From Combretum micranthum (lineage: Eukaryota > Streptophyta > Magnoliopsida > Myrtales > Combretaceae): DNA of 64,000 nt. Positions 45,184 through 56,060 of the stretch are shown piece after piece (the first letter of the stretch is position 1; the number at the start of each line of letters is the position of its first letter). The position numbers and the translations under genes are program-made. The stretch spans positions 1 to 64,000 of the forward strand of contig JAMXBD010004244.1 of assembly GCA_024138025.1 (NCBI GenBank), given 5' to 3'. Under the pieces are notes generated by a model, which was not told the origin of the DNA, did no database searches, and saw nothing but the letters and a program-made list of their open reading frames with translations.

Positions 45184-46916
45184 TGTAGACACCTCATTTT
45201 GACAATTTATTTTTGTCAATTTGTTAATAATTAAATGTTAATATTAGTGTAAATATGGCTAAATTGAAGGATTTTTTTTGCATTTTTGAGCATCATGATT
45301 AGAAATAAAAATTAAGAAAAATAAATCAAATTAAAGGAAGTAAATATAATGAATGTAATATACAGGTATATAATATAGTTTTATAATCTAAAAAAATTTA
45401 CGCCCGATCGACCCATTTTGAGCTCGTTTTCGGCCCACTTTCAAACCTTTTTTCTATAAACCAAAGACAAATTTGGAAACTAGAGATGGAATAGTTTGTT
45501 TTGGTATAAAAATCACATGTTTTCATCAATAATTACTCTCTTAAATCCGTACTTCAAATTTGGGAAAAACTCATTTTGGTACTTTCCTAAAAAATTCAAA
45601 AACGTGTGAAAATTGTTTTTTAGGCAATTTAATGATTTAGAAATTTACAATATGGGAGGTACACGTCATTTATTGCATTTAATTGAAAAATTACATTGGT
45701 CTTGACTTGGACTATTCAAATTTTGCCCAAAACGTGTTTTACAAGCCTTAAGTTCGGGATTGATTGATTAGGAAGGTTTTAGTCGAATTAAAGCTTATAA
45801 ATACCCTCCTCATCTTCTGTTAACAAAAAAAAAAAAAAGTCCGCTCTCTCCCAATACTTTTAATTTTATTCTCAATTTTTGATTTTGTCTTGGTATTCGT
45901 ATTCATGTATTAATTTTAATATATGTGATTTTAGATGTTGCTCGATACTTAGTGTTATGAATAGTTGATTTTTTTTTTTAGTATGATCTTGATTATAGTC
46001 ATATAATGATATGTAGATGATGTTTACATGTTCTTGATCTTGCTAGATTGGTAAAGTTTGCTTTTTAATAGTTATTGTGATATTTTATGCGAGTTAATGT
46101 GTGAGTGATATTATAATGTATTGTTTAGGAAAAGAAATCATTTTGACACTTAGAAAGATTGATTTTCATAAATTTGCTTAAAATTAATTTGATAGATTTA
46201 GGAATCACATAGAATTAGATAATTTCTATTAAATCATAAAACTTAATGAAATTAAAGTGATAAGATTTTGAAATACTGAAATTAACCAACATATTAAATT
46301 TTTTCATTAAAGAGAACTACGAATCGTCTGATCCCGATTAGCGGATACGTAGACACCTCAGGGGCGACATAAAAAATAAAAAAAAAACCTTTTTTTTGTT
46401 TATTTCTATTTTGAATTAATTCATTGCTCATATTGTAAGCTTTAATAATAAATTGTAAATATAAATATTATTTGTACTTATTTGTAAATGTTAATGTAAA
46501 TAATGATTTTTTATTCCTTAAAATTGCAATAATAGCTTGTAGATGTTACAATTTGTAAATATATTTTTTTATTTATTTTTGAGCATTCAAAGGATAAACT
46601 TTAATTTTTAAATTTCAAGTGGTAATCATATGGTTTTAATAGGTTAGCTCCTAAATAAAAAATTTCTGGTTTATAAAGTTTGGTTTGTAAATCAAAATTT
46701 TCGCAGACTAGTAGCTAAGTTAGAATTAACCAACCCATTAATCATAACTTATAAATTTTTCCCAATTTTAATCGGGTGGTGACTCCAAATTTTTTTCAAA
46801 AATTAAAATTCTTTTAATTCTTAGTTGAGGGTTCGTATTAAATGGGTTTAGGTTTAATACGGATCGGATTAAAAGAAATTAAACCGTAAATCGAAAATCG
46901 AAATCTAGGTTCGACA
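45184..46916 (+). mobile_element. 5' LTR of a Tat/Ogre-type retrotransposon
   Basis: The LTR begins TGTAGACACCTC, ends GGTTCGACA and is 1733 bp long. It is followed after three bases by a tRNA-Arg-type primer site, a hallmark of Ogre elements. 'ggatacgtagacacctcagg' near 46340-46360 corresponds to a conserved Ogre LTR segment as I recall it. A TATA box lies at 45796-45803. No second LTR or gag-pol is in the window; the element is cut at 49648 by another LTR. Confidence 0.8.
45796..45803 (+). promoter_or_regulatory. TATA box of the Ogre-type LTR
   Basis: TATAAATA in 'cttataaataccctcctcat', followed by CT-rich sequence, gives a likely transcription start near 45830. Confidence 0.6.
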
Positions 46917-46919
46917 GCT

Positions 46920-46937
46920 TGGCGACTCCACTGGGGA
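46920..46937 (+). promoter_or_regulatory. Primer binding site, tRNA-Arg type
   Basis: TGGCGACTCCACTGGGGA is complementary to the 3' end of a plant tRNA-Arg, the primer known for Ogre elements. Its place three bases after the LTR end CGACA supports it. Confidence 0.85.
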
Positions 46938-49647
46938 TGCTTATTTTTTAAGAGACTAGCCACTTGAAATTTTGAAGTTAAAGTTTATCCTTTATATGTT
47001 CATCCTTGTATATTTATATAGCTATTAATTTGTAAATAATGTACTAATTTTTTTTCCTTTAAGTGATGCAGAACAAAAAAAAAAAAAAAGGAAACTTCTG
47101 TAAATAATCGCGGCATATGTTTTTAGAATTCATATTTATGTATGCTAGATGTGATCAAACCCAGGCCACCTTAGGTAACTTAAGACGGGGAGCACCAGTA
47201 GGTCTCGGGTGTTGTGGTTACCCACCATTCGGGACATGAATTAGCCCCCCACTCTGTTTAATGTGGCCCATGGCCCATTAATCGGGGGACCTTTAGAACC
47301 CCCCAGTTGCATTCATAAACATGAGTTAGTGATTAAATAATAATGGGTCATATCTTAAGAAGTTACAGTTTCAAATCTTTTTAAAATCCTTCCCTTGAAA
47401 ATTACTTATCTCATTTTTTTCCAAAGAAACAAGATTGCAACTGAAATGAAAATCTCAAAATTGCCCTATTATTAATTAGTTTTCAACTCCTACATCTGCA
47501 TTCATGTGAATTGCATGTGTAATATGTAATGTGAGTAATTTATTATATTTTGTAAATAATAGCTTATTGTTAATATTAAGTTTTGTATATAGTTAAAAAA
47601 ATAAAAATAAAATACTAAACTTGTAAATTGTCCTTAAAAAAAAGATAAAAAAAAGATTTTTTTGGCTCATGAAAAATAGTGTGTATGACAATGATTAAAA
47701 AAAAAGAAAAAATCATCATTAATTTTTGTATTATTCCACTTCTTTTTTAAATAGACCATAATAAAGTACAAAACATGTTGTAAGATATAAATATATATAT
47801 ATAGTAGACTTATAAATATTTGTAGGGTGCAAGTAGTTTTGATCATCCTTTAGGTTATTTCTTCCTTAACTACAAGACCTTTCATTAGAATCACTTTTTG
47901 TTTCATTCTCTTATCTCTAATTTTATCACTACGTTCTGTAAATATCAATTTTTTTTCTAATCTCCATTTGTGAATATTTTTTAATGAAAAAAGGTCACTA
48001 TTTTTTTATTATTCTTGTTAATTTGTAAAATAGTTTTTGGTTTGAAATAAAAAAGAAAAAAAAAAAGAAAAAAACTGAACTTACAAATACTCTTTAGATT
48101 ATATAGATTGTAATACTCTGAACAAGATATTCATAGATTATACATAATTTGATCATCCATTAAATTAGTTCATCTTCTAGATAGTTATAGGTCCTTTTCA
48201 ATTAGGTTAGCTATTTTTCATAGGTTTTCCATTTCTTTAATATCAAGTTTATCCTTCTTTCAATTTGTAAATATCAAATTTTTCTTTAATCTCCTTTTGT
48301 AATTTTTTTTAACTTCCTAAAAATGAAAAAAAAAGAAAAAAATATATTAATAATCCTGTAAATATCCCATAAGTTGTAAATATTAGAAATCATTTATTTC
48401 TTTAGTTTTTAAGTAATTCTTTCAAAAAAATTTTTTTTTCATCTTTGCAAATAAGCTTTCACCCTTGTTTGTAAATATTCATTGTGATCCTTAAATACAT
48501 TATATCCATTATCCTTTCAGTAATTAATTATTTCTAAAATATGATTTTCTAATAAATGAAAATTTTTTCTCAAAAAAAAAAAAGTATATCAAACTTGTAA
48601 ATACCCATAGACTGTATATAATTCGATCATCTATTGGATAGTTATAGGTCCTTTTTAATCAAAATTACCTTTGTCATAGGTATTCCACTCCCTTTACCTC
48701 AAGTCTATCATCTTGTAAATGTTAGTCTCATTTATAAATTTTTTTTAAAAAGGTCGTCATTGTTTTTTCCATTATTCTTGTTAATTTATAAAATAGTTTT
48801 TGCTTTGTAAAGAAAAAAGAAGAGAAAATGTAATTAAAAAATAACGAATTATTTTTGTAAATAAATTCCCACTTTAGGTTGCAAATAATCATTATAAAAT
48901 GTGATTTTCAAATACTTTTTTTTAAATATCCATCATTCTTTCAATAATTAATGCTTTGCTATCTCTAAAATATAATTTTCTAATAAAATTTGAAATAAAA
49001 TAAAAAGGAGAATAATTTTTTTTACAACTTGTTTTCTAATAAATTTAAAAAAAAAAGAATAATTTTTTTTTTCAAACTTTTTTCTAACAAATTTAAAAAT
49101 TAAAAAAGAGAGAATAAAAGTTTTTCAAAAAATATAGATAAAGCAAAATTGCTAACGAGTAATGATATTTCAAATTGCTGCCCCAATGATCACTCATTTT
49201 AAGCTAAAGGCAAATACAAATGAAAAATAGGGGGCAACCAAAAAGACTTGATGAGTCACAATTAAGGGCATTGTCGGGCTTAATTTCCATAATATAAAAC
49301 TCAATATAAAAAGGGCATTTAGTGAATTATCTTGAGGCAAACTGAAAGAATTGATGATTGAAAAAAAAAAAAAATCTCATTAGAAAAAATGTCTAAAATG
49401 ATAAGAGGCAAAACAAGTCTAAACACCAATCCACACACTCGAGAGAGGAGTGACATTTAAAAGAGGAAATAGACTCATTCCTTAAAGGAGGTTTGTCTTG
49501 AATTTGATACTTAGGTCAAAATGACATAGGCGCTCATTTCAATATCCTCAAACAACTTATCCCTGCCAACCTAGTTGAGCTATTAAAAAAAGTATTTTGA
49601 AAGGTAAACCCTGTGAATAACCACCCCACAATGGGGCAATTTGGAGG
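46938..49647 (+). mobile_element. 5' untranslated internal region of the Ogre-type element
   Basis: No frame for gag or the extra Ogre ORF is found. The region has a GC-rich block at 47150-47330, imperfect long repeats between about 47800 and 48870 ('gatagttataggtcctttt' near 48180 and 48637; 'attcttgttaatttgtaaa' near 48010 and 48773), and many UGUAAAUA words. The last 500 bases (49140-49640) are less AT-rich and may approach the coding start. It is truncated by the LTR beginning at 49648. Confidence 0.6.
47150..47335 (+). other. GC-rich block in the Ogre-type leader
   Basis: A run of about 185 bases with several C/G clusters ('gacggggagcaccag', 'tggcccatggccca', 'accccccagttg') stands out from extremely AT-rich flanks. 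It contains the palindromic tggcccatggccca. It begins about 210 bases after the primer site, a plausible place for an RNA packaging structure. Function is not shown. Confidence 0.5.
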
Positions 49648-50483
49648 TGTAAACCCCGGTATTCTTAATATTCAAGTGAACTCCGGGAATCAAAAAGCAA
49701 AACCCTATCCAGTCTAGTTTAAGCTTAGTGAGAGAAGCTTAGAAACCTAAATCCGGCTTTCCTTCGATTTCATAATAAAAGAAGTTTTATAAAGTAAATG
49801 AATATGAATTATTGTTTTAAAGTATATTTTAAACCTTAGAAAGTTTTAAATTTGGAAAATTTTCAATTTCGGGCCTTCTCGAGCCCAATTATGAAAAAAC
49901 GTGCCCCGGGACAAGAAACTCAGAAAAATATCCCACATATTCATTAGAACCGAGATTTTATAAGGATTTCAAAATATAAATTTTATAATTTTCCAAGCTA
50001 TTAAAATTACAGTTATAGCATTTTTCTCGTATTTTCTCTACAACCGGTAAAGTAGATGTCTTGTCTACTATTCACAAGTACAACCTACACTACACACTAC
50101 CCATACCTATTCTTACATCCTTACGACTACTCATTACAATTTTCTTTTCCAAGAAATTTTGTTTCCTAATTAATTATTACATTTTATTACATAAATTACA
50201 AATTTTATAAAAAAAAAAATCAATATCTCTCTCCCTCACTCACTTGGCCGGTGCACCCCCTCCCCAATTCCCTCTAATTTGTTTTATTTTTACTCATTTT
50301 ATTACAAATAAACCCTAATGCTCATTTTCTACTCTCTCTTCATTTTCACTCTTTTAAAATTTTACAAAGGTTAAAAACTCTCTCTTCTCCCTCTTGTTCT
50401 TGCCGTAACCCACACTTGCACATACACTCACTCACAACTTCATTTCATCTTTTTTTTCCACTCCAAATCTCCATATATGTGAT
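49648..50483 (+). mobile_element. 5' fragment of a Tekay-type LTR
   Basis: It starts TGTAAACCCCGGTATTC, identical over 17 bases to the solo LTR at 18486, and follows it for about 830 bp, including 'ttggccggtgcacccc' (without the long C run) and the CT-rich leader. It ends abruptly where a minus-oriented LTR starts at 50484. Confidence 0.8.
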
Positions 50484-52169
50484 TGTCATGCCCCAAAATA
50501 GGGCCTAATAGTATCATCCTGTAGTCATCATACACGTGTGCACCCGTAATATGAGAACCGTCTTGCAAGTAAGATATTAAAGACTCTATCTTATAATTGT
50601 TGCATGTAATGTAGTCATACCAATATATTATATAAATACTAAGAATTCCGATTTTTTTAGTTTGCCAAAACCGAAAAGAATCAGTATCCTCTACCAAATA
50701 ATGACATTGAGATCAAACCTATAAATACAAAATCTTAATCAATTATATAATTTATCTAATTTATTTTTGAGACCAATATAATCTATGAAACTATCTTCAG
50801 CAAGGTCTTTTAATGTAGCACTCTTCACTCATGCTTAAACCCAATCCCAACTAATGTTATACTACAAACAAGACTGTTGGAGGGTGAGCAAAACACAGCT
50901 CAGTGAGATGACCTGACCAGACCACATAAAACAATAGAAATCAAGTTTAATTAGCAAACATATGTAATGCAACAATCAAGCATATGAACAAATACAAGCC
51001 TGGAGATTCGGAGTCCAAAGCAGGATGGAGATTTACCCCTCTCATTAGGGTTGAAGGAACCAGTAGTACATAGTCTATCCAGAAGAAGCCAAGCATACAG
51101 GGGAATCTACGATTTCTCGTATGAGGGTCATCACTTTTATATGATAGCTTAACAAACCATCCCCTATACATACCTTTAGCAACTCCTTAAGCATTAGTCA
51201 TCCAAGCAATACCATAAGCGGTGTCCTTCATTTACCACTTAGTTCTTATGGTACCAACAGAACAAAGGTAACCTTGCGTAGTCTATTTTCCATATAGGCA
51301 TACCAAGCGTTTATCAGAGTCCCGGATGGCTAACACGTAATAGACTACTATGCTTTTAAAAATGCAATTTATGCAATATATGCGATGCATGTCCATTTCG
51401 TTTTATGGTATCAATAGTTTTTAGTCAGGTTTAAGGCGATCATACAATTACAAACAAACATCAACATGCTCCATACAATTGTTATCATACAATGAAATTG
51501 TTAATTATAATAAGGTGTTTTGGCAATCCACATACACCAAGCAGCATGCAATTTACCTAAACCCACATGCAATTCAGTTTGATATGTTATTATCAATGTA
51601 ACTAACTACAAGCACAAACAATATGATAAGGTCAAAGTCCCTCACCTGTGGTCCTCGCTATATCGCTGTAATAAGCTACTGGTAGTCCGACAACCGCTTT
51701 ATATTCCTATGGAATGAAATAACATATATTTATTATTATACGATTATTCCTGTAAGAGAAGTCTTCCTAAAATTAAGGGTGCTAACTTTAATCACCTAAT
51801 TTTAAATTAAACTTAATTATTACGGTATCTATTAATTTAATCGAATTCCTATGAATATCTAAATATTCTATATTTGATAAAGTTTCTATTATTTCTATGG
51901 ACTTTTTAAGGTTCTAACCTTTATAGTAAGAAATAATTATTTGTTATTTATTTTCATTTTGCTTCTCTTGATCTTTAATTGTTATTTATATTTATTTGAT
52001 ATTATCATTGCTTTTATATTGTTTTTAGTTAATGGATTATAGTAACTATTATTTATCTTCTATTGTTTAATTTTCGTAGAGTTCTTCTTAGTGTATATTA
52101 TATACTTATCTTGTAATTTTTAGAGATCATATTGCTCGTAACTTAAGCCTTTAAAATTTTCCATTGTTG
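50484..52169 (-). mobile_element. 3' part of a minus-oriented LTR, relative of 4544-8172
   Basis: On the plus strand it starts TGTCATGCCCC, the complement of an LTR 3' end. Segments 50940-51240 and 51700-52160 match 4975-5290 and 5800-6170. The LTR is interrupted at 52170 by a CACTA-like element and continues beyond 54138. No gene. Confidence 0.65.
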
Positions 52170-52487
52170 CACTACAAGAAATTTTGGCTTTAGAGACAAA
52201 AAATTCTGTCTCTGAAGATGAAAAATTTGTCTCTAAAGACTTTCAGAGACAGAATTTTCCGTCGCAAATTTCTGTTTCAAAAATCATCGTCGCTAATTCT
52301 TTTAGAGACAGATTTATTTTCCGTCGCAAATTTGCTACAGAATTTCTGTTGCAAATTTGTCTCTGTTTTATAATTAGTTATTTTTAAATATCCAATTAGT
52401 AAATATTAAATAAAATTATTCCGTCGCAAATTTGTCTCTGATTCTAAGACAAATTATTAAAAAAATACACATTTGCCTCTTATTTAT

Positions 52488-52592
52488 CCTTCCCAGGAGG
52501 TCACCCATCATAGAATGCTACATACTAAGCACATTTAACATTGAAGTTTTCACAAGCACTAAACCGATAAACCAATTCGTATCTTCATGAAT
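52488..52592 (-). other. 5S rRNA-derived segment inside the CACTA-like element
   Basis: The plus strand 'cttcccaggaggtcacccat' is the complement of the highly conserved 3' part of plant 5S rRNA (box C of the internal promoter). It is followed at the right distance by 'aagcacatttaac', matching the complement of box A (AAGCACGCTTAAC in typical plant 5S). The 5' third is poorly preserved. So this is a decayed 5S-derived piece on the minus strand, not a functional rRNA gene. Confidence 0.7.
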
Positions 52593-52619
52593 AAAGTTCC
52601 ACTACTGTTTATTTAAGAG

Positions 52620-53860
52620 ATACCACAATTTACAAATTATAACTATAAAACATTTTATATATCTTTTATAGTTTATTTTTATTTTATAATTTCACTTTAC
52701 ATATTTATTAAGGATTTTTCATTAATATTTTATTAAAATAATATATAATATTAATATATACAATGTTTACATTTTATAATAATTATTTTAAATTATATAT
52801 TTATTATAAATATATATAATATTTCAGTAGTATATTATAATTTTTTTTTCCAAATATGATATTATTATTAAAAAAATATTATATATTATGTAAATATAAA
52901 TAATGTTATACATATAAATTTATATATATATATATATATTTAATGATATATACTATAATATACTTTTTACATTAGTTATTTAATATTTTATATTAAATTA
53001 ATAAATTGTATATTTTTAATTAATGTGTTTATTTTTTTATTTCATTTTTGTTGCCACTTATATATTATAATATAATGTAAACAATATAAAAATATATTTT
53101 TCATTATTATATTAATAAATAATATAATACCAATTAAAATATATTTAACTATTATTATATATTACATATTTTATTACTTAAATATACTATATTTTTATAG
53201 ACTTTATTTTTTCCCCATAATGTTATTATATTTTAAATAAAATATACTATGTAAATATAAATTATGTAAGTTATAATAATAATTTTTTTATATTAAAAAT
53301 ATTGAATAGTCATAAATATTATAATAAAAAAATTATAAAATATGAATATATATATTTTTATTATTATATTTTTTATATTTGTATATGTTTAAATATACTA
53401 AGTTTACATTTTATATTAATTATTTTATTTTACATATATATATGAAATATACTTTATTTTTAATTAGTATTTTATGATATTTCTTGCATATAAACATATT
53501 ATATTATTATTATACACTATTTTATTAAGTTGTATAATTTGAGTTTTTATATAAGTTATTATGTAAAGAATATATAATAAGATAAAATATAATATTTATG
53601 TTTTAAGTACTATTTTTAATTTATACTTTATTATATAAAATATGTAATGTAATGTTAAATATATTATAAATAAAAAATATATAATTAGTTGTAAATAACA
53701 AATGATTATACATATTATATTTATTATATAATAAAATTAATTTACAAATATAATATATGTCCTTATTATATAATGCACATTTATATATTATATTAGATAT
53801 GTATAATTTAAAATAAATTTTTAAACATAATTATTTATATATACATATGTAATAATTTAG
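52620..53860. other. Almost pure A/T interior of the CACTA-like element
   Basis: About 1.2 kb with very few G or C and dense 'tatata/aatat' words. No frames of note. It may be a decayed interior or expanded low-complexity sequence. Confidence 0.6.
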
Positions 53861-54138
53861 TTTAGAGACAAATTTGCAATAGAATTAAAAAAAATAGAAA
53901 TTGGCGCTAAAATAATTTATTTGCCTCTAAAATCAGAGACAAATTTGCAACGGAAAAATTTTTGTCGCAAATCAATGTGTAATCCGTCGCAAATTCTGTC
54001 GCAAAACATATAAAAATTAGAAGATTATTCATAATTCATGTCATTATAAATCCGTCGCAAATCTGTCTCTAATTCATTTTTTTAGAGACAGAAATTTTCC
54101 GTCGCAAATTTTCTGTCTCTAAAGGCTAGTTTTAGTTG

Positions 54139-54758
54139 TTTGTATATTTTCTTTATATATAAAGATTATTTTATTAATTTTGAAAATCTTATTTTTTATT
54201 AGTTACCAAAAATCATATCTTTTATTTATATAATATACTAGTCTTAGTATTAGTAATACTCATAAAAGTAGTAGTAATACTAGTATCAAAGATAATGGTG
54301 ATTACATTAGTTTTAATATTACTACTAATAGTAAAAATAATTTTAATTACAAAAACAATTTAATAGTTTTAGTAACAAAATCAATAATACTAATATGGTA
54401 ATATCAATAGGCTTAATAATAATTTTAATATTACTACTAACAATTTGATATTAGTAATAGATCAACAATATTTGTAATACAAGCAATATGTTGCTTAAGA
54501 AAATAAACTTTAATGATAAAATCAATATCAAAATATTTATTCATTTATATTTTTATATATTATTTCATTAATAACATAAGTAGTTTAAGTTATATTTCTA
54601 TTATTTTTAGCTAAAATAAATTACGGAATATTTATTATCATAATCATTTATTTAAATTAATTAAATTAATTTATTCAGTTATTATTATTATTATTATTTT
54701 CATTTGCAAAGGTACAGGGACGTTTTGTCCCAGGTTCTTTCCTCTTTTTTTTTTTTTG
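54139..54758 (-). mobile_element. Continuation of the minus-oriented LTR after the CACTA-like insertion
   Basis: AT-rich sequence with 'agtaatact/actactaat' words, loosely similar to 6180-6330 of the related LTR at 4544-8172. It ends at (TTA)n/(TA)n microsatellites where a truncated Tekay pol begins. Confidence 0.4.
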
Positions 54759-54789
<31 letters not shown>

Positions 54790-54793
54790 TATA
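54759..54793. repeat. (ATT)n-(TA)n microsatellite at a retroelement breakpoint
   Basis: A (TTA)n run (54759-54773) passes into (TA)n (54773-54793). The Tekay reverse transcriptase starts immediately after it, so the 5' truncation coincides with the microsatellite. Confidence 0.75.
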
Positions 54794-55391
54794 GTTCTCG
54801 CCGAAGAGAACTTCATCCAGGGGACCTATATCCAAGGCACCATATCGAATGGCACCTGTTGAGCTCAAGGAACTTAAGAAGCAATTACAAGAATTGCTTG
54901 ACCAAGGGTTTGTTAGACCAAGTGTCTCGCCTTGGGGAGCTCCAGTATTATTCGTAAAGAAAAAGATGGATCGATGAGGTTGTGTATTGACTATCGAGAA
55001 CTCAACAAGTCACTATAAAATAGGTATCCATTGCCAAGGATTGACGATCTCTTTGATCAACTACAAGGAGCAAGTGTATTCTCACGCATTGATTGAGATC
55101 TAGATCACCACCAGCTGAGGATAAAACCAAAGGATGTGTCAAAAACCACTTTTAGAACCCGGTATGGACACTATGAATTCATGGTTATGCCGTTTGGATT
55201 AACTAATGCACCTACGCTTTCATGGACTTGATGAATCGGGTGTATAAGTCGCTCTTGGATAAATGCGTGATTGTCTTCATTGATGATATTTTGGTCTATT
55301 CTAAAACACGGAGCAACACAAGGAACATCTGAGAATGGCATTACAAACTTAAGGGAGCACAAGTTTATGCCAAATTATCCAAGTGTGACTT
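54794..55391 (+). pseudogene. Reverse transcriptase, Tekay-like chromovirus (5'-truncated, broken)
   Basis: Readable pieces include [20 protein letters not shown] and LCIDYRELN. A one-base deletion near 54967 (run of A) shifts the frame within VKKKDG, and stops follow at 55096-55098 in the 'KIDLRSG' motif. The catalytic box [10 protein letters not shown] is preserved at about 55275-55304. The gag, protease and N-terminal RT are missing. Confidence 0.87.
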
Positions 55392-56060
55392 TTGGTTAGA
55401 TCAAATATCTTTTCTAGGACATTTATCTCAGGAAAAATATCCATAGATCTGAAAAGATTAGGCTGTATGGAATGGAAACAACCAAGGACGGTGACTGAGA
55501 TTAGAAGTTTTCTTGGATTAGCCGGCTATTACAGGAAGTTTGTGCAGGATTTCTCAAAAATAGCTAAGCCACTAACTCAGTTGACCCAAAAGAATGAAAG
55601 ATTCATTTGGAACGAGAAGAGGGAACAAAGTTTCCAGGAATTAAAGCAACGATTGGTGTCTGCTCCAATTTTAACCCTACCTGATCCAGAAAAGCCATAT
55701 ACCGTCCATAGTGATGCATCAAGGAATGGCTTAGGATGTGTGCTTATGCAAGAAGGGAAAGTAATTGCTTATGCTTCACGGCAGTTGAGGCTGCACGAGC
55801 AAAATTACCCAACGCATGATCTTGAGTTAGCCGCAGTTGTCTTTGCTCTCAAGCTTTGGAGGCACTATCTATATGGGCAGAGATGCGAGATTTATACGGA
55901 CCATAAGAGCCTCAAGTATTTATTTACACAAAAGGAATTGAATATGAGGCAAAGGAGGTGGTTGGAGTTGATCAAAGACTATGATCTTGGAATAATTATT
56001 GCCCTGGAAGAGTGAATGCGGTAGCAGACGCTTTGAGTCGGAAGAACCACGGAGAAGTTG
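55392..56060 (+). pseudogene. RT connection and RNase H, Tekay-like element
   Basis: The frame 55392-56015 is the longest intact coding stretch of this element. It includes [30 protein letters not shown], the RNase H aspartates in [12 protein letters not shown] and [13 protein letters not shown], and [13 protein letters not shown] frameshift near 55995 precedes the closing VADALSRK segment (56021-56044). RNase H catalytic residues appear retained. Confidence 0.88.

Larger units (their letters stand above)
46454..48863 (+). repeat. Cluster of 15 TGTANATA motifs on one strand
   Basis: Exact TGTAAATA occurs at 46454, 46495, 46554, 47031, 47099, 47551, 47938, 48266, 48358, 48375, 48470, 48596 and 48856, and TGTATATA at 47584 and 48613. 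I saw none on the opposite strand in the same span. UGUANAUA is the consensus bound by PUF (Pumilio) RNA-binding proteins. Part of the recurrence comes from imperfect long repeats in this leader. Confidence 0.7.
52170..54138. mobile_element. CACTA-like non-autonomous DNA transposon, ~1.97 kb
   Basis: The left end CACTACAAGAAATTTTGGC is typical of plant CACTA (En/Spm) termini. The right end, read on the opposite strand, is a degenerate CAACTAAAACTAGCC followed by the same 'tttagagaca' subterminal word. Subterminal repeats of 'ccgtcgcaaat' and 'agagaca' occupy 52190-52450 and 53865-54125. No transposase is present. The middle (52620-53860) is almost pure A/T. A 5S rRNA-like segment lies at 52488-52592. 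The exact right end and 3-bp duplication are uncertain. It sits inside a minus-oriented LTR. Confidence 0.7.

Noticed and set aside
49648..50483. 5' LTR of the Tekay-like element at 54.8-60.9 kb
   Set aside because: It belongs to the TGTAAACCCCGG subfamily, clearly different from the 3' LTR at 57642, and no primer site or gag follows.
52488..52592. Functional 5S rRNA gene or a Cassandra TRIM LTR
   Set aside because: The 5' third and much of the middle are degenerate, and no TG...CA LTR pair with primer site surrounds it; it lies inside CACTA-like ends.
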